A DNA stretch of 64,000 nt from Armigeres subalbatus (GCF_024139115.2 NC_085141.1:170450994-170514993), one strand, 5' to 3'; shown: positions 46,355 to 56,760, counted from the first letter of the stretch. Notes: generated from the sequence alone by a model not told the origin. Numbers and translations are program-made.

Positions 46355-46498
46355 CTAGACCAACATTTGAAAAGGGCGTAACAGCCAAAATTTATTTCTC
46401 CTGATTCTTTGTCCACATACATATATAGCTATATATGTAGACGAAGAATCAGGTGGAATAAATTTTGGCTGTTACGCTCTTTTCAAATGTTGGTCTAG
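46355..46498. mobile_element. Near-perfect 144-bp hairpin element
   Basis: The arms of about 70 bp differ at only a few positions: the left starts CTAGACCAACATTTGAAAAG and the right is its complement ending CTTTTCAAATGTTGGTCTAG, meeting near 'catatatagctatatatg'. There is almost no loop. No target duplication is evident. It is probably a MITE; transcription would give a long stem-loop. Confidence 0.85.
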
Positions 46499-47519
46499 AA
46501 TTGATACGGCGATTTTTACATATCCTTCGACTTTTTCGAAAACCGCGTAAAAATCAGTATAAATCTCAAAATACGCGTAAAAAAGTCATCTAAATAATAC
46601 GAGCCATGCTAAATTAACAGTACAATAAATTCTGTGATTTTTTAGCGGGCGCATATTGGCCGTATTTCTCTCACATCAACGACTGCTTCAAGCCAAGCAG
46701 TGTGAGACCGCCAATAAATTATCTTATTTCGTTATGGCTGACTTCATTCGCATCGAACTTTTCGAACGACTCGCAAACACGGTGACATGCCGCTGGCGAT
46801 TGGCCTTGGATTTCTTTTTGAAGCTGTCTTCATTATTGCGGTCAAAAATGCAATTCTGTAGACACGTGAGCGAGATCAATGCTTTGAATTCGATGTGCAA
46901 TAAGTGATGAAATGATGCTCTAAGGAAAAGCACGGTGAATTCCAGCCATTTGGCATTTCGACATAGACTTTTCATAAAAGCCTGTGGTAAATGTACCAAC
47001 ATCTAATTTCGATTAACTTCAAAGACGTTCATAGAAACCTCCCATAGTTCAGCGGTTCAAATTTAGCTTTTTCTGCTGGCGACAGGGTTCGAATCCCGGT
47101 AACTAAATACATACTAATCTGTAATTAATACATGACCGCAATCAAGTTAGTTTGAACCGTGGGCATTTACATTTGAAGATAGATTGTACAACTTTTTGAT
47201 GAACCCTTCATGGCAAATCCTATCGATAACCATTTTCAGGCCAAAAAGTTCAATGCCATTTCAGTCTCACATTTTTACCATTCATCTACTCGTTAAGTCA
47301 ATTCGAAATACCGAAAAACTTCAGTCTGTCAAGGTCAGCATCCCAATGAAGCGTTTCGTCATGACCGATGACATGGTTCGCACCTGCATTTAGCAACATT
47401 TTACCACAACAGCGATAATAGTTCGCTGTCCTCTCATTCCAAAATAAAAAAACACACACGTTCAGTTCACCTTTCATGGTAAAACGTGGCAAAGTGACAC
47501 AATGACCGCAGTTTGTTTA
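46499..47519. other. Spacer with one tRNA-like relic
   Basis: Overlapping frames of 83 and 92 codons on opposite strands at 46,656-47,002 show no domain. At 47,045-47,105 a tRNA-like segment has an A-box-like ATAGTTCAGCGGTT and a perfect B box GGTTCGAATCC, but no cloverleaf stems. It is likely a decayed SINE head or tRNA pseudogene. Confidence 0.4.
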
Positions 47520-47720
47520 TTTCAGTTTCCTTTCTTTTTCAAGGCCGCGCATTTAAGTCTTCGGCCGGTCGCTTCGTGATCGCCGTCGCCGCCGCCATGC
47601 ACAACCAGTTTACGAATGATGCGAAGAAAAACCAACCGAACTAGCCGGACAAGCGCAACAAGTACCAACCTACCAACCAACCGGCGACAGCCTCGTGTAA
47701 AGGAGGAGACGATCAAAATT
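47520..47720. other. GC/CpG-rich island in AT-rich spacer
   Basis: Markedly GC-rich with several CpG sites ('gatcgccgtcgccgccgcc'). On the plus strand an ATG at 47,598 with a good context opens only 16 codons. On the minus strand a 64-codon Arg/Leu/Val-rich frame exists. A CpG-rich 5' UTR or promoter-proximal sequence is as likely as coding. Unidentified. Confidence 0.35.
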
Positions 47721-48907
47721 TGACCTAATTTTTACTTTCGTGGTTCGTGGCCATTCACGATTATGATTTTTGCCTGCCTTCTGGTACCGTGGTGGGTACT
47801 TGAAATAGTAAACGATGACTAGTAGGGCGAATGATCGAATAGTAACTTCGTTTATTATTAGCTTGAATGGATTTGCTTTTTGTTTGAGGTATTCAAATGT
47901 ACATAAAAAATTGCTGATGAATTATATCATATTTTGAGACACACATTTCTTGATGATGAATGGTCAACAATAACATAGCACAACCGCAGCCATATCAGCG
48001 TCTGCAACTATTGAGTCTTCCACCCTATACGACTAAATGGAACGTTTGTGCAAACCGCACAAGAGTTGTTAGGACTCAACAGCTGTTAAAGGTATGTAGC
48101 TACATACCTAGCAATCAAGTGTAGGCTACAAACTCGAGCAAAAAGAGCTAAACGTCGTATTTTACGTCACATTGTTTACATTTTTTTCATGGAACGATGG
48201 AGTTCAGTGATAATTGATGAATAAATGTACAACTAGCGTGCGCGGGCATGTAGTTTATGTAACCGATTTAAACGATCCGGCAAATGAAACTAATGCAACA
48301 GGCTGATGTAGCATACGCGTGCAAGGCTCATCAGTTTGATAAAAGTATTGTTTAAACTCAACAGCATTTTGCAATTAATTATAAACAGGTCACTAGTGCG
48401 TATGAGTTATTCGATGCACACCTGGATTTCAGCCAAATTTGACAAGTTCCAACCCTAGGTGGAATAATGTATAAATATAACATCGTACTAATCGATAAAC
48501 CAGTCAAGTGATTAAATATTGTAACTTGTACTGTTATATTCAGGTGTGTTATAAAATTAATTTTGCATGTAGTGAGTGGTGAATCTGCTCATGTATGACA
48601 ATTAATCGCATTTTGAGCAACTACTCGCAACTAAAAACGAAATTTTACGTTTTTAGAATTAACTTATACTTACTTACTGCATAATTTTTGACAAATCTCA
48701 TGACCTCTACAAAATGCAAGCAAGTGTTTATATAGAGAAAAAATATTCTGGATGGTGTCGTAGAATTTATGTTTTATGAGATTCTACATGAATGAATTTC
48801 TAAATACATTTTTATATGATAATAGAATTCGAGAGACAAATGGGATTTTAATATGATTGTTCCCGAGCATAAATGATAAAAGATAACCAAACAAATCCAT
48901 TGGAATC
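47721..48907. other. Spacer without a recognisable gene
   Basis: AT-rich and apparently single-copy in the window. A TATAAATATA phrase is at about 48,470, without a following coding region. Confidence 0.45.
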
Positions 48908-48915
48908 CCCAGGAG

Positions 48916-49304
48916 CAGGCTTGTAAAATGTCATATGCATGTCATTTGACTAATTTGTTCATAACTTTTTTCAGAAGCCAAATTTATTCCATAATTTTAG
49001 ATGTACTCATAACGCTTGAGTAGGGCTATATCTTTGTCCAAGGGTATATTGCTCTAAATATAACATATGAGACTGGATAGTGAAAACTCTCCAAAATGTC
49101 ACGTGTCATTTGACATAATATCATTTGAATGACATTTTGCCTCTCACGCCTCAGATTACATATTTATAGCAATGTCCTGTTAGACAAAGTTGTAGGCACA
49201 TTTAAGCGCTATAAGTTCGTCATACCTCAGGAATGATGGCTACCTTCAGAAAAAAGTTCTGGGAAAATTATACAAACGAATGCAAATGACATTTTACAAC
49301 ACTG
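48916..49304. mobile_element. hAT-like MITE with perfect 8-bp duplication
   Basis: 389 bp. The ends are CAGGCTTGTAAAATGTCAT and the complement of ATGACATTTTACAACACTG. The duplication CCCAGGAG is exact at 48,908-48,915 and 49,305-49,312. Extended inverted similarity includes 'cataacttttttcagaag' with the complement of 'cttcagaaaaaagttctg'. The ends (C-A-G-N-N) and 8-bp duplication fit hAT. It has no transposase. Confidence 0.93.
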
Positions 49305-49312
49305 CCCAGGAG

Positions 49313-49702
49313 TATGACAATATGAAACATTTCAAAAGAACATCTTCAATAAAAAATATATACTTGAAAATTCGTAGGTATGACTGGCTTTCGGAAGATT
49401 TTCTGATATACTGTAAAAGAATTTTCTAAAAGGGAAGGCATGTTTTGGGGGTGCCTCTAATCTGTCGAAGTTTTCACATCATTTCTGATAAATTTAACAT
49501 CAAACTTTTTTTTGTTTCCTGAGGTTTTTTTTCTCCAAAATTTCATCAATTAAAAAAAAAACAAATTAATCCACCTTGCGGTAATGATGCCTTTTTCTTG
49601 CATTCAATCAACCTTCTTTGGTGGTGCCATTTTCGCGCATTATAAAAATGAGAAAACACATAATAAAGTTACTAAGTATGTATGAAACTCGATTTATGGG
49701 TA
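49313..49702. other. Spacer without a recognisable gene
   Basis: AT-rich with homopolymer runs (for example poly-A at 49,551-49,561). No gene or repeat ends are visible. Confidence 0.45.
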
Positions 49703-49938
49703 TGCATAACATGTGACAGATTTAGTTCGAAAAATGTATTGGAGGTTAGCCACTTTCTTCGGTGGGGTTTGATTCCACGAAACCAGTACGCTAGACAGGT
49801 GCTTTCCCTAATTGGCTACGCAGGACGAAGTAGAGAAAGCACCTGGCTAGCATACTGGTTTCGTGGGATCAAACCCCACCGAAAGAAATGGTTACCATCC
49901 AATACATTTTTCGAACTAAATCTGTCACGTGTTGTGCA
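49703..49938. mobile_element. 236-bp hairpin with divergent tRNA-like Pol III boxes
   Basis: The ends TGCATAACATGTGACAG and the complement of CTGTCACGTGTTGTGCA begin arms of about 100 bp. Reading outward from the centre, each arm carries a tRNA-like B box inside a T-arm-like stem: GTGGAATCAAACCCCAC on the minus strand at about 49,761-49,777 and GTGGGATCAAACCCCAC on the plus strand at about 49,864-49,880. A-box-like TAGCCAATTAGGG (minus, about 49,810) and TGGCTACGCAGG (plus, about 49,813) overlap at the centre. It may be an inverted duplication of a tRNA-derived SINE head. Confidence 0.75.
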
Positions 49939-50942
49939 ACTACTAACTACAACTAACAACTTTTTCGTCGAGTCCCACGTTGGACGCAAAAGTTACAATT
50001 TTCTATACAAACATAAAGATACGCAATCAACAAGAAACAAATAACATATTAAAATAATGTTCGTTCTCTCTTGGTGCCCACTACGGGAAATGACAAGGTT
50101 TCATATGAGATTTTGGTACATCAGCCAAAATCCCGCAAATATCTTTCTGTCGCGTATTGCGCTTTTTGTCTACAGCAAACAGTTTTTGCTGTTTTCATAG
50201 CTGAGCTTTTGTGTAGGATTCTTATTCTATTTGGATACCCTGAATCAATTAATGCCATTTGGCATCAACGATTCGGGACAAATCCCAACTAAACATTTCA
50301 TTGCCTTCTTCCAGGCTTTCTTCTTGAGTCCAGACACAGAATCAGCAAAAGCCGACACTATCTAACACAAATGATACAAACTCAATCGATCATTAACGAC
50401 TATTCAAACAAAACAAAACCAACCGTAACATAATTAATGATCACTCCGGGTAGCTAAATACCCAGAGAGGTCAAAATTACACGATTCTACTATTTCCAAC
50501 AATTCTTACCTATGTACGGTAATTTCAATGAATCGCAGCAATTTCTTTCTAAAAAATCGGTGGGACTCTTGGCCAAAAACAAAGGTCTGCCAATACTTCT
50601 GGAACGCAATGAAACATCGAGTCAATTTCCAATAGCAAACAATGGGACTGAATTCTGTGTCTCATGCAACTTGTTGCAAGCAAATCGGATAATGAAAAGA
50701 ACCCAAAAGTCTCATATTTTTGTACGCACACATACAGACATCATCTCAACTCGTCGAGCTGATTCGATTGGTATATAACACTATGGGTCTCCGAGCCTTT
50801 TATCAAAAGTTTGAATTTGGGGCGGTCCTTAAAAAATATCGAGGTATACCTCGAATTCACCATAGCGTCATATTTCTGAGCCCTTTGGCTGAATGTCGTT
50901 TGGCCGCATTGTTGAAAAAAATCCTTAGATGGTGAGCAGAGA
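49939..50942. other. Spacer, repeat-like near 50,740-50,850
   Basis: Frames of 73-88 codons have no domain. The stretch 'cgtcgagctgattcgattgg' to 'cgagccttttatcaaaagtt' has the feel of a dispersed repeat but there is no second copy in this window to prove it. Confidence 0.4.
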
Positions 50943-50980
50943 AAAGTGAGTAATGAGACTCACTTCTCATTACTCACTTT
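50943..50980. other. Perfect 16-bp stem hairpin
   Basis: AAAGTGAGTAATGAGA pairs perfectly with TCTCATTACTCACTTT around a 6-nt loop. It lies directly before the long pyrimidine tract. It could be a palindromic element remnant or a replication-slippage product. Confidence 0.8.
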
Positions 50981-51014
50981 GAGAATCAAGAAGCAAGAAG
51001 TGAAAATTGTTCAA

Positions 51015-51790
51015 TTATTCCTTATTGCTTCCTTCCCCTTTCTTTTTTTCTTCCTTTTTACTTTTTCCTTTTTAATTGGGATCACTCCTTCTTAATTTTT
51101 CCTTCTACTTTCTTCCTTCTTCGATCTTGTTTCTTTCTTCTTCCATCTTCCTTCGTCTTTCTCCCTTCTTTTTCTTTTCTTCATTATTTTTAATTCTTTC
51201 TTCCTTCTTCCTTCTTCCTTCTGTCTTCTTCCTTATTCCTTCATCCTTCGTCCTTCTTCCTTCTACCTTTCTCTTTCTTCCTTCTACCTTCCTCTTTCTT
51301 CCTTCTACTTTCCTCTCTCTTCCTTCTCCCTTCTTCCTTCACGCTTCTTCCTTATTTTTTTCTTCTTTCTCTCCTCTTCCTTCTTCCTTCTTCTTTCTTC
51401 CTTCTCCTTCTTCCTTCTGTCCTCTCCCTTCTTGCTTTTTCTTTCTTCCTTCTTTCTTCTACTTGCTTCCGTCTTCCTTATTCTTCCTTCTTTTTTTCTT
51501 CTTCTTTCTTCTTCCTTCCTTCTTCCTTCTCCTTCTTCCTTCTCCTTCTTCCTTCTGGCTTTTTCTTTCTTCTTACTTCTTATTTCTTCTTTCTTCCTTC
51601 TTTTTCCTTCCTTCTCTTCTCTTCCTTCTCCCTTCTTCCGTCTTAACTCTCCTTCTTCCGTCTTAATTCTCCTTCTTTCTTCTTTCTTCTTCATTCTCTT
51701 TTTTTCTTTCTTACTTCTTCCTTTTTCATTCTCCTTTCCTTTTTCTTCCTTCTTCCTTTTTCCCTATTCGTTTTTCCGTTTCTTCGAACA
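51015..51790 (+). repeat. Polypyrimidine/polypurine tract of about 0.8 kb
   Basis: Almost pure C+T on the plus strand, built from irregular CTTC, CTT and TTTC units ('ttcttccttcttccttct' and variants). Frames of up to 196 codons on plus (Leu/Ser/Phe) and 129 on minus (Lys/Glu/Arg) are low-complexity translations and not genes. Mirror-symmetric pyrimidine stretches of this sort can adopt triplex (H-) DNA. Confidence 0.95.
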
Positions 51791-51810
51791 TCTCGCTTTT
51801 GACTTCACTC

Positions 51811-52056
51811 TACACAGAAAATAATAATGAAAAATAAATTGCGCGTAAAACTTGACATGCGGAAATTTACGCTATTCAACGCTGAAATGCTCCTCTTCCT
51901 AACAAGATTGCTTACAACTTGTATGCAATATTGACGATTCACGTCAAATATTGTATACATTTAGGCTATATCCCGTGTGAAATTACGCTAATAATGATGT
52001 TCCATTTATGTGCATGATTTTTAGCGTACATTTCAGTGGATTTTTCTATCTGTGTA
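51811..52056. mobile_element. Possible TA-flanked MITE, weak ends
   Basis: TACACAGA at the left and TCTGTGTA at the right are inverted, and inner phrases around 'gcgtaaa' and 'ttagcgtac' are roughly symmetric. It is about 245 bp with no coding. The terminal repeat is only 8 bp, so chance is possible. Confidence 0.35.
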
Positions 52057-52969
52057 TAAGGAAACAAATTTCAACTATGCGGCCAAACGGCATTCGGCCA
52101 AATGACCCTAAACCGCTGAAATGAAATGAAATGAAATATTCTGCGGATAGCAGTACCAGAGCTGTAAATATTCGAATTTTTTTTGAAGCCCATTGGCCTT
52201 CTTTGTCACTTCACTTCTAAACATATTCATATTCGGCTTTGCACCGTCAATTTTCGGAATGAATATGGGTCAGTGAGTATTTACTTGAATTTAACAAATT
52301 ATTAAATGATCGTAAAACTGAACACATATTTAATGATTTTAATAAATAGACGCATAGATCTAATCCCGACGTTCAATTGAAGGGCATTTTCAGTAGCAAA
52401 TGTCAGTATTATCATGGCTAATTATGTTTTTTTTCGCGCGCAGTTACCATACTCAGTGATAATCAATTGAATGAATCCATGAAGAAGTAAACTGAGTAAG
52501 TCATTCTATGTTTTGAATAATCAAAACACGATTGTCAAAACTCGGAGCGAATGTGCTTCATGAAAGTGAATATTTCATGCTCTGAGCAGTATAACAATAA
52601 AAAAAATCTAATCTGGAATCACTAAAATTAAAAATTTACTTTGAACACGTGTTTATTTGTTTTTTTTTCACAACTGGGAATGCGAATGAGAAGAATCTCT
52701 TCCAGGAAATTACAGAATAACTAACTAACTAACTAACAATTCTAAGATGTTTAAGCTACGAATGACACCTTTGCATTTTGAACTGATTCCAAATCCTGGT
52801 GGTTCCACTTCAAGATATTTAAGATTTAAAATAAATGGTCTCTTCCTGCTCCAAGTCCCGGCAACGCCCATTTCGACTATTACTAGGAGATTTGTATATA
52901 TTATTACCTAGATCAATAAATTTTGTGGAACTCCAAGGGTTTTAAAGAAATTTCAAGAACCACTAATGA
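52057..52969. other. Spacer with a TAAC microsatellite
   Basis: A short GGCC-type remnant lies at about 52,080-52,110, then three 'atgaa' units at 52,119-52,135. Five perfect TAAC units lie at 52,718-52,737. No coding region is visible. Confidence 0.55.
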
Positions 52970-53159
52970 CAATCCTTCATACGAACTTCCATGTATCTAT
53001 AGGTGTATTATCACAACTCACTCAATTCAGACGCCGCACTCCATCGTGCATAATGTTCTACAGTACCGAAACGAGGATCGGAACTTTTAAATTATGCAGT
53101 GAGTCGGCTATAGCTTCCCAGCTGGCACTGTTGAAAGCATTTTTTACATCTAGTGTAAG

Positions 53160-53355
53160 AATAGAGGTAATAAACTATAGAGGACGATTGTCGCTGCGGT
53201 TCCCTTTGTTATCGTCCCCAAACATGTTGGGTACCTATCTGTCAAAACGTACTGATTTTTACTTCGTTGACATTTAGTGCCCTATCCTCGCCAGCAAAAG
53301 ATGTTTCGCCAGTGACGACAGCGACAGTCTTCCTCTATAGTTTATTACCTCTATT
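53160..53355. mobile_element. Palindromic MITE inside the LINE RT
   Basis: 196 bp. The ends are AATAGAGGTAATAAACTATA and its complement, continuing inward as 'gaggacgattgtcgctg' against 'cagcgacagtcttcctc'. The duplication AGTGTAAG occurs at 53,152-53,159 and 53,356-53,363 (9 bp, TAGTGTAAG, if one terminal base is shifted). It fits an 8-bp (hAT-like) or 9-bp (Mutator-like) duplicating DNA element. It is younger than the LINE. Confidence 0.88.
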
Positions 53356-53364
53356 AGTGTAAGC

Positions 53365-53700
53365 AATGCACAGTACCGGATGCAAAGCGCAACTTTGTCT
53401 GTGTCAGTAGTGACGGTCAGAATTGCATCGACGGTAGGTCGACCCTTCCGGAAACCAAGGTGCACCTTCGTTGTACACTTTTAGCATGCCTAGAATTGCC
53501 CTTTCTAGCAACTCAACAATTATGTCATATAAGCACACGATTGGGCTGTATGCCCGGGAGTTTCCCAGGCTTCGGCAAAAGTAAGTGTCTTCCAGTTTGG
53601 AAAGTTACCATCGTTCAAACAGCGTTGTAGGCAACTCGTAAACTTATCCGGGTCAGCATGTATTACTTGTTTGAGGACAAGGTTCGCCAGCTGGACCCAA
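53365..53700 (-). pseudogene. LINE reverse transcriptase, N-terminal and finger region
   Basis: The minus-strand block LGFRKGRPTVDAILTVT (53,408-53,461) is the RT motif usually read as GFRKGRST-DAI in R1/I-group LINEs. Upstream there are scrambled equivalents of the 'kLllpKaGk' and 'yRPi' blocks (about 53,520-53,620). Downstream RT sequence resumes beyond the 53,160-53,355 insertion as far as about 52,980. No catalytic -ADD- motif was found, so the domain is truncated before it. Confidence 0.7.
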
Positions 53701-53742
53701 TGCCTTACTCAGTTTCACATGTAAAGAAAATTATTTAGAGCT

Positions 53743-54430
53743 TTACAATGGAATACCTTCACTGGTCATAAGACAAGTTAGTACTATCGCATTTATTTCA
53801 ACACTTGATTGTAACACTGAAGAAGATCTTACTGTTAAGGTCGAAATACGGATCTGCAAAGTTACAACCAAGTGTAACCAAATAGGATAGTAATAACCCA
53901 TGGGGCCTTCCTTAGCCGTGCGGTAAAATGAGTGGCTACAAAGCAAGGCCATGCCGAAGGTGGCTGGGTTCGAATCCCGGTTTAGAAAATTTTCGTTACG
54001 TCGATATATGATTCGTTTCTTGATCCTCTGAAAATCGTTCAGAAGGAGCACATTTAACCTTGCTAGCGTTTCTAACAGGATTTCACCCTTAGTGTTTGTG
54101 AAACGATTGCTCCATACAAGCGTCCAGGCATTATAGTCACCTGCTATAACGACTGGTCTTTGTCGCAATAGTATGCTCTATCATCCATCTTTAAGGAGCA
54201 TAGCAGCATGGCTTAATATACAGCATTACCCTCCGTTACAATGAAGGCAACATCAGGGGATGTTATTATCTTCGGGCTTACATACTGCCTGCACGTCCAG
54301 ATGGACTTTTGTAGTATACCCGTGTCATTTGTTTAGTGCATGTCTTTCTGCTCAATTTCTAATGGGCAGATATTTTCTCAAGCTTAATATAAGGCCTCTT
54401 TAGATTAAGATACCGCTATTTATACCCTTC
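53743..54430 (-). pseudogene. LINE apurinic endonuclease, interrupted by a Feilai head
   Basis: The block VVIAGDYNAWTLVWSNRFTN (about 54,090-54,150) carries the GD-N-A motif of AP endonucleases in non-LTR elements. It is followed by NTKGEILLETLARLNVLLLN, after which a Feilai head is inserted. Upstream, blocks matching FIVTEGNAVYI are split by frameshifts (about 54,205-54,255). The domain would nick the genomic target. Confidence 0.75.
53901..53995 (+). mobile_element. Feilai-like head inside the LINE endonuclease
   Basis: The sense head reads 'ccttccttagccgtgcggta', then 'ggtggctgggttcgaatccc', with a perfect B box (GGTTCGAATCCC). The element stops after about 95 bp, so the tail is absent or deleted. 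It interrupts the endonuclease frame. Confidence 0.8.
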
Positions 54431-54855
54431 GAGAAATGGCTTTTACCAACTCTCAAAGGCGCGCCCCACAATCAGTTTCGGCTCAACAATAAGTGGGATA
54501 ATACTGATTTTGGTCATGCATCGGTTCAAACATACCTCGGACAAAAATGCGTAATGGCGGATGTATAATAATTAAATTAAACACTTTTTGATAAAGTTCT
54601 GATATTTTTTCATTCTAAGACTTTGTATTGTACATAATATACATGCATGGCGATCAGTAAATCAAAGACTTTTAAATCCTGCTTATCCCAACCAGCACAA
54701 TGTATGAAGGACTGTGTGACAAAATATCAAAAGGACAAGACGTCGAATGAAAAAATTTAAAAAATCTTCAATGCAGATTGCACCTTATTGAGATAAAATG
54801 TTGAATAATATCTTGGGAATATATTTCTATACTAAAATCAAGAATCTAAAGACCG
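54431..54855. other. Spacer upstream of the LINE endonuclease
   Basis: AT-rich beyond 54,560. No coding block matching a LINE ORF1 was found directly here. Confidence 0.4.
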
Positions 54856-55585
54856 GAAGCCTACATTTGAGAGATATGAACTCCTTTTTCTGCAAAGCTC
54901 AAGAAATTCGGAAGCCTCCTTCCATGTGGCTCGGAAGCCTCCCTTTACGAGGCTCGGAAACCTTCTTACAAAAGGCTCGTAAATCTGCTTTCAAGAGGCT
55001 CAGCCACCTCCATTCAAGAGGCTCTCATTGAGAGGCTTGAGAGCATCCCTTCAAGAAACTTTGTTGCCATCTTCAAAGATGCTCAGAAGCCTACTTAAAA
55101 GAGGCTCGGAAGCCACTTTTTGGTAGGCTTGGAAGTCTCCTTTCAAGAGGCTCAGAAGCCTCCTTTCAAGATGCTTAGAATTCTTCTTTCAAGAGGCTTG
55201 CAAGTCTCCTTTCAGCATCTTGAAAGGAGACTTCCAAGCCTCTTGAAAGAAAAATTCTAAGCATCATGAAAAGAGACCTCCTTTCAAAAGGCTCGCCCCA
55301 TCTTTAAAGGGGCTCGGAAGCCTCCTTTCAAGATGCTTAAAATCCTACTTTCAAGAGGCTCGGAAACCTTCTTTCAAGCTGTTCGTAAATATAGTTTCAA
55401 GGAGCTCGCAAACCTCATTTCAAAAAGCTCGGTAGCCTCCTTTTGAGAGGCTCTCTTTGAGAAATTTGGGAGTGTCACTTCAAGAGACTTGGAAGCCTCC
55501 TATAAAGAAGAAGCCTCCTTCTAAGAGGCTCGGATGTTTTTTTTTTCAAGGGGCTCGGAAGCCATTTTTGAAGATGCTCGGAAAG
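54856..55585 (+). repeat. 23-bp minisatellite with self-complementary units
   Basis: About 30 imperfect units of the type GGAAGCCTCCTTTCAAGAGG followed by CTC. Each unit contains AGCCTC and its complement GAGGCT, so every unit can form a small stem. Unit length and sequence vary, indicating an old array. One segment (55,221-55,271) is in inverted orientation. Confidence 0.92.
55164..55271. repeat. 51-bp-arm hairpin inside the minisatellite
   Basis: The arm 55,164-55,214 and the arm 55,221-55,271 are complementary with 3 mismatches in 51 positions around a 6-nt loop. The arms are minisatellite units copied in reverse orientation. The high identity compared with neighbouring units implies a recent inversion-duplication or template switch. 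Confidence 0.92.
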
Positions 55586-56054
55586 CTTCCGTATTGTAAG
55601 CATTGTAAGAATGTATAACCGTTTTTGAAAAGCTCCACCGAATAACGACCATTATAACTTTTTGGAGAGCCATATGTCCCATTAGTTTTAAGGTCCGTTT
55701 TGCATACATATATCTTGAGAGTTATGATCATTTTTATTAACAGCGAAAAAATAGGGGGTACCTCAATAAATGCAAAAATTCGAAGGGATACCTTTAAATA
55801 AAAAGGTTGAGAACCGCTGATTTACTCCATTGACTCCATCCAAAAAGAGGAAAAGATGGGTCATCCAAAAGCAAATTATAGTCGTCCGATGATCTTTCCG
55901 ACCATCACTCATAAGTATCAACAAGAATAATAAGAACTAGAGCACAGGGTGGTAGATCTTACTTCGTAATTCATCACGAAAAAGTGTCTACCCAGCATTA
56001 CAGGCTCCGTTAAATGCTTGGCTATCTGTTTTACCCCCGAGGCTATTCATCCCC
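55586..56054. other. Spacer without a recognisable gene
   Basis: Frames of about 60 codons overlap on the minus strand only. No domain or repeat ends are seen. Confidence 0.4.
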
Positions 56055-56300
56055 TCAGCACGGGTCGCCTGACACCTTGGGATTCGGAGTTAGGGACGTC
56101 ATATTGTCAGCTTCAGTGTTGTACCGAGCCTGACGAAATGACCGGATTTACACTGTTACGCACTACATCAGAGTATCCAAATCCCAGCGTGACGGGAAGA
56201 CTGGACTTATCCGCGATCCAGTTTCCGTTCTCAGCTCAGAGAGCCGGTACGAGTCGAACAGCAAGGCAACATCAGTTCTATTCACAGTGACCGACTGTTG
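56055..56300 (+). repeat. Repeat unit partly duplicated at 57,054-57,130
   Basis: The phrase order 'ggtcgcctga', 'accttgggattcgg', 'gacgtcatattgtcagct', 'ttacgcactac' reappears in decayed form at 57,057-57,125. An open frame of 90 codons (56,018-56,290) has no recognised domain and I attribute it to the repeat. Confidence 0.45.
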
Positions 56301-56439
56301 TGAACTGTTTTGTATGGATTGAGTGAGCTATTTGCATGGCCGGACAGGCCTATCCACCGGAAGCATGTTGTTTTTGTCATCGACCATCCAATCATTTACC
56401 CTGGTTTAAAACTACTGGTCATAGGGCTTTGACCTGAAC

Positions 56440-56760
56440 CCCATCGCCCAGTACATCCTATATCAACAAAGCTCTTACCGTCAGCTTCGACGATAATGAT
56501 CTTATTTCTATCTCCTGGCCGCCTTCTTGCGGCTTTCTTCAACTGAGCCTTCACCCTCTTGGGATTCAAGACCTCCGTCCAGGGTAGGTCCTTTTCCTGA
56601 CGAGCTTCAGCATCTTCATCTTGGGTGGTATTGACTCTCTCCTCTCCTTCGGGTCGGCAACCTAAAAAACTTTAATCAACTCAGAAATTGCCCCAGTGGC
56701 GGCCATGCGTCGTAAGCCCATATCCTTGCTTACCGCAACCTCATTCTCCTCAATAAGGAG
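56440..56760 (-). pseudogene. Possible LINE ORF1 (gag-like) remnant
   Basis: The minus-strand block KKAARRRPGDRNKIIIVEAD followed by GKSFVDIG (about 56,441-56,540) resembles the conserved gag segment of R1/I-group ORF1 proteins (pattern P-x-x-I-I-I-x-x-x-x-G-K-S-x-x-D-I). It lies upstream, in sense, of the endonuclease/RT remains at 52,970-54,430. No CCHC zinc knuckles could be read. The assignment rests on one motif plus position. Confidence 0.45.

Larger units (their letters stand above)
52970..54430 (-). mobile_element. R1/LOA-group LINE remains (endonuclease and RT)
   Basis: Minus-strand coding blocks run from an AP-type endonuclease (about 54,430-53,743) to reverse transcriptase (about 53,700-52,980), the order of the R1/LOA/I group. 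It carries two later insertions: a Feilai head at 53,901 and a palindromic MITE at 53,160. The frame is interrupted and both the RT C-terminus and the 3' end are lost. An ORF1-like remnant at 56,440-56,600 on the same strand is probably its first ORF. Confidence 0.75.

Noticed and set aside
46656..47002. Pair of overlapping 83- and 92-codon frames on opposite strands
   Set aside because: No domain, no start context and no supporting signals; likely chance.
51076..51824. Long open frames (up to 196 codons) on both strands
   Set aside because: They are translations of the pyrimidine/purine tract (Leu-Ser-Phe on plus, Lys-Glu-Arg on minus); low complexity with no domain.
54856..55585. CRISPR-like array of 23-bp repeats
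   Set aside because: The units are contiguous and degenerate with no spacers; the context is a eukaryotic LINE-rich spacer.
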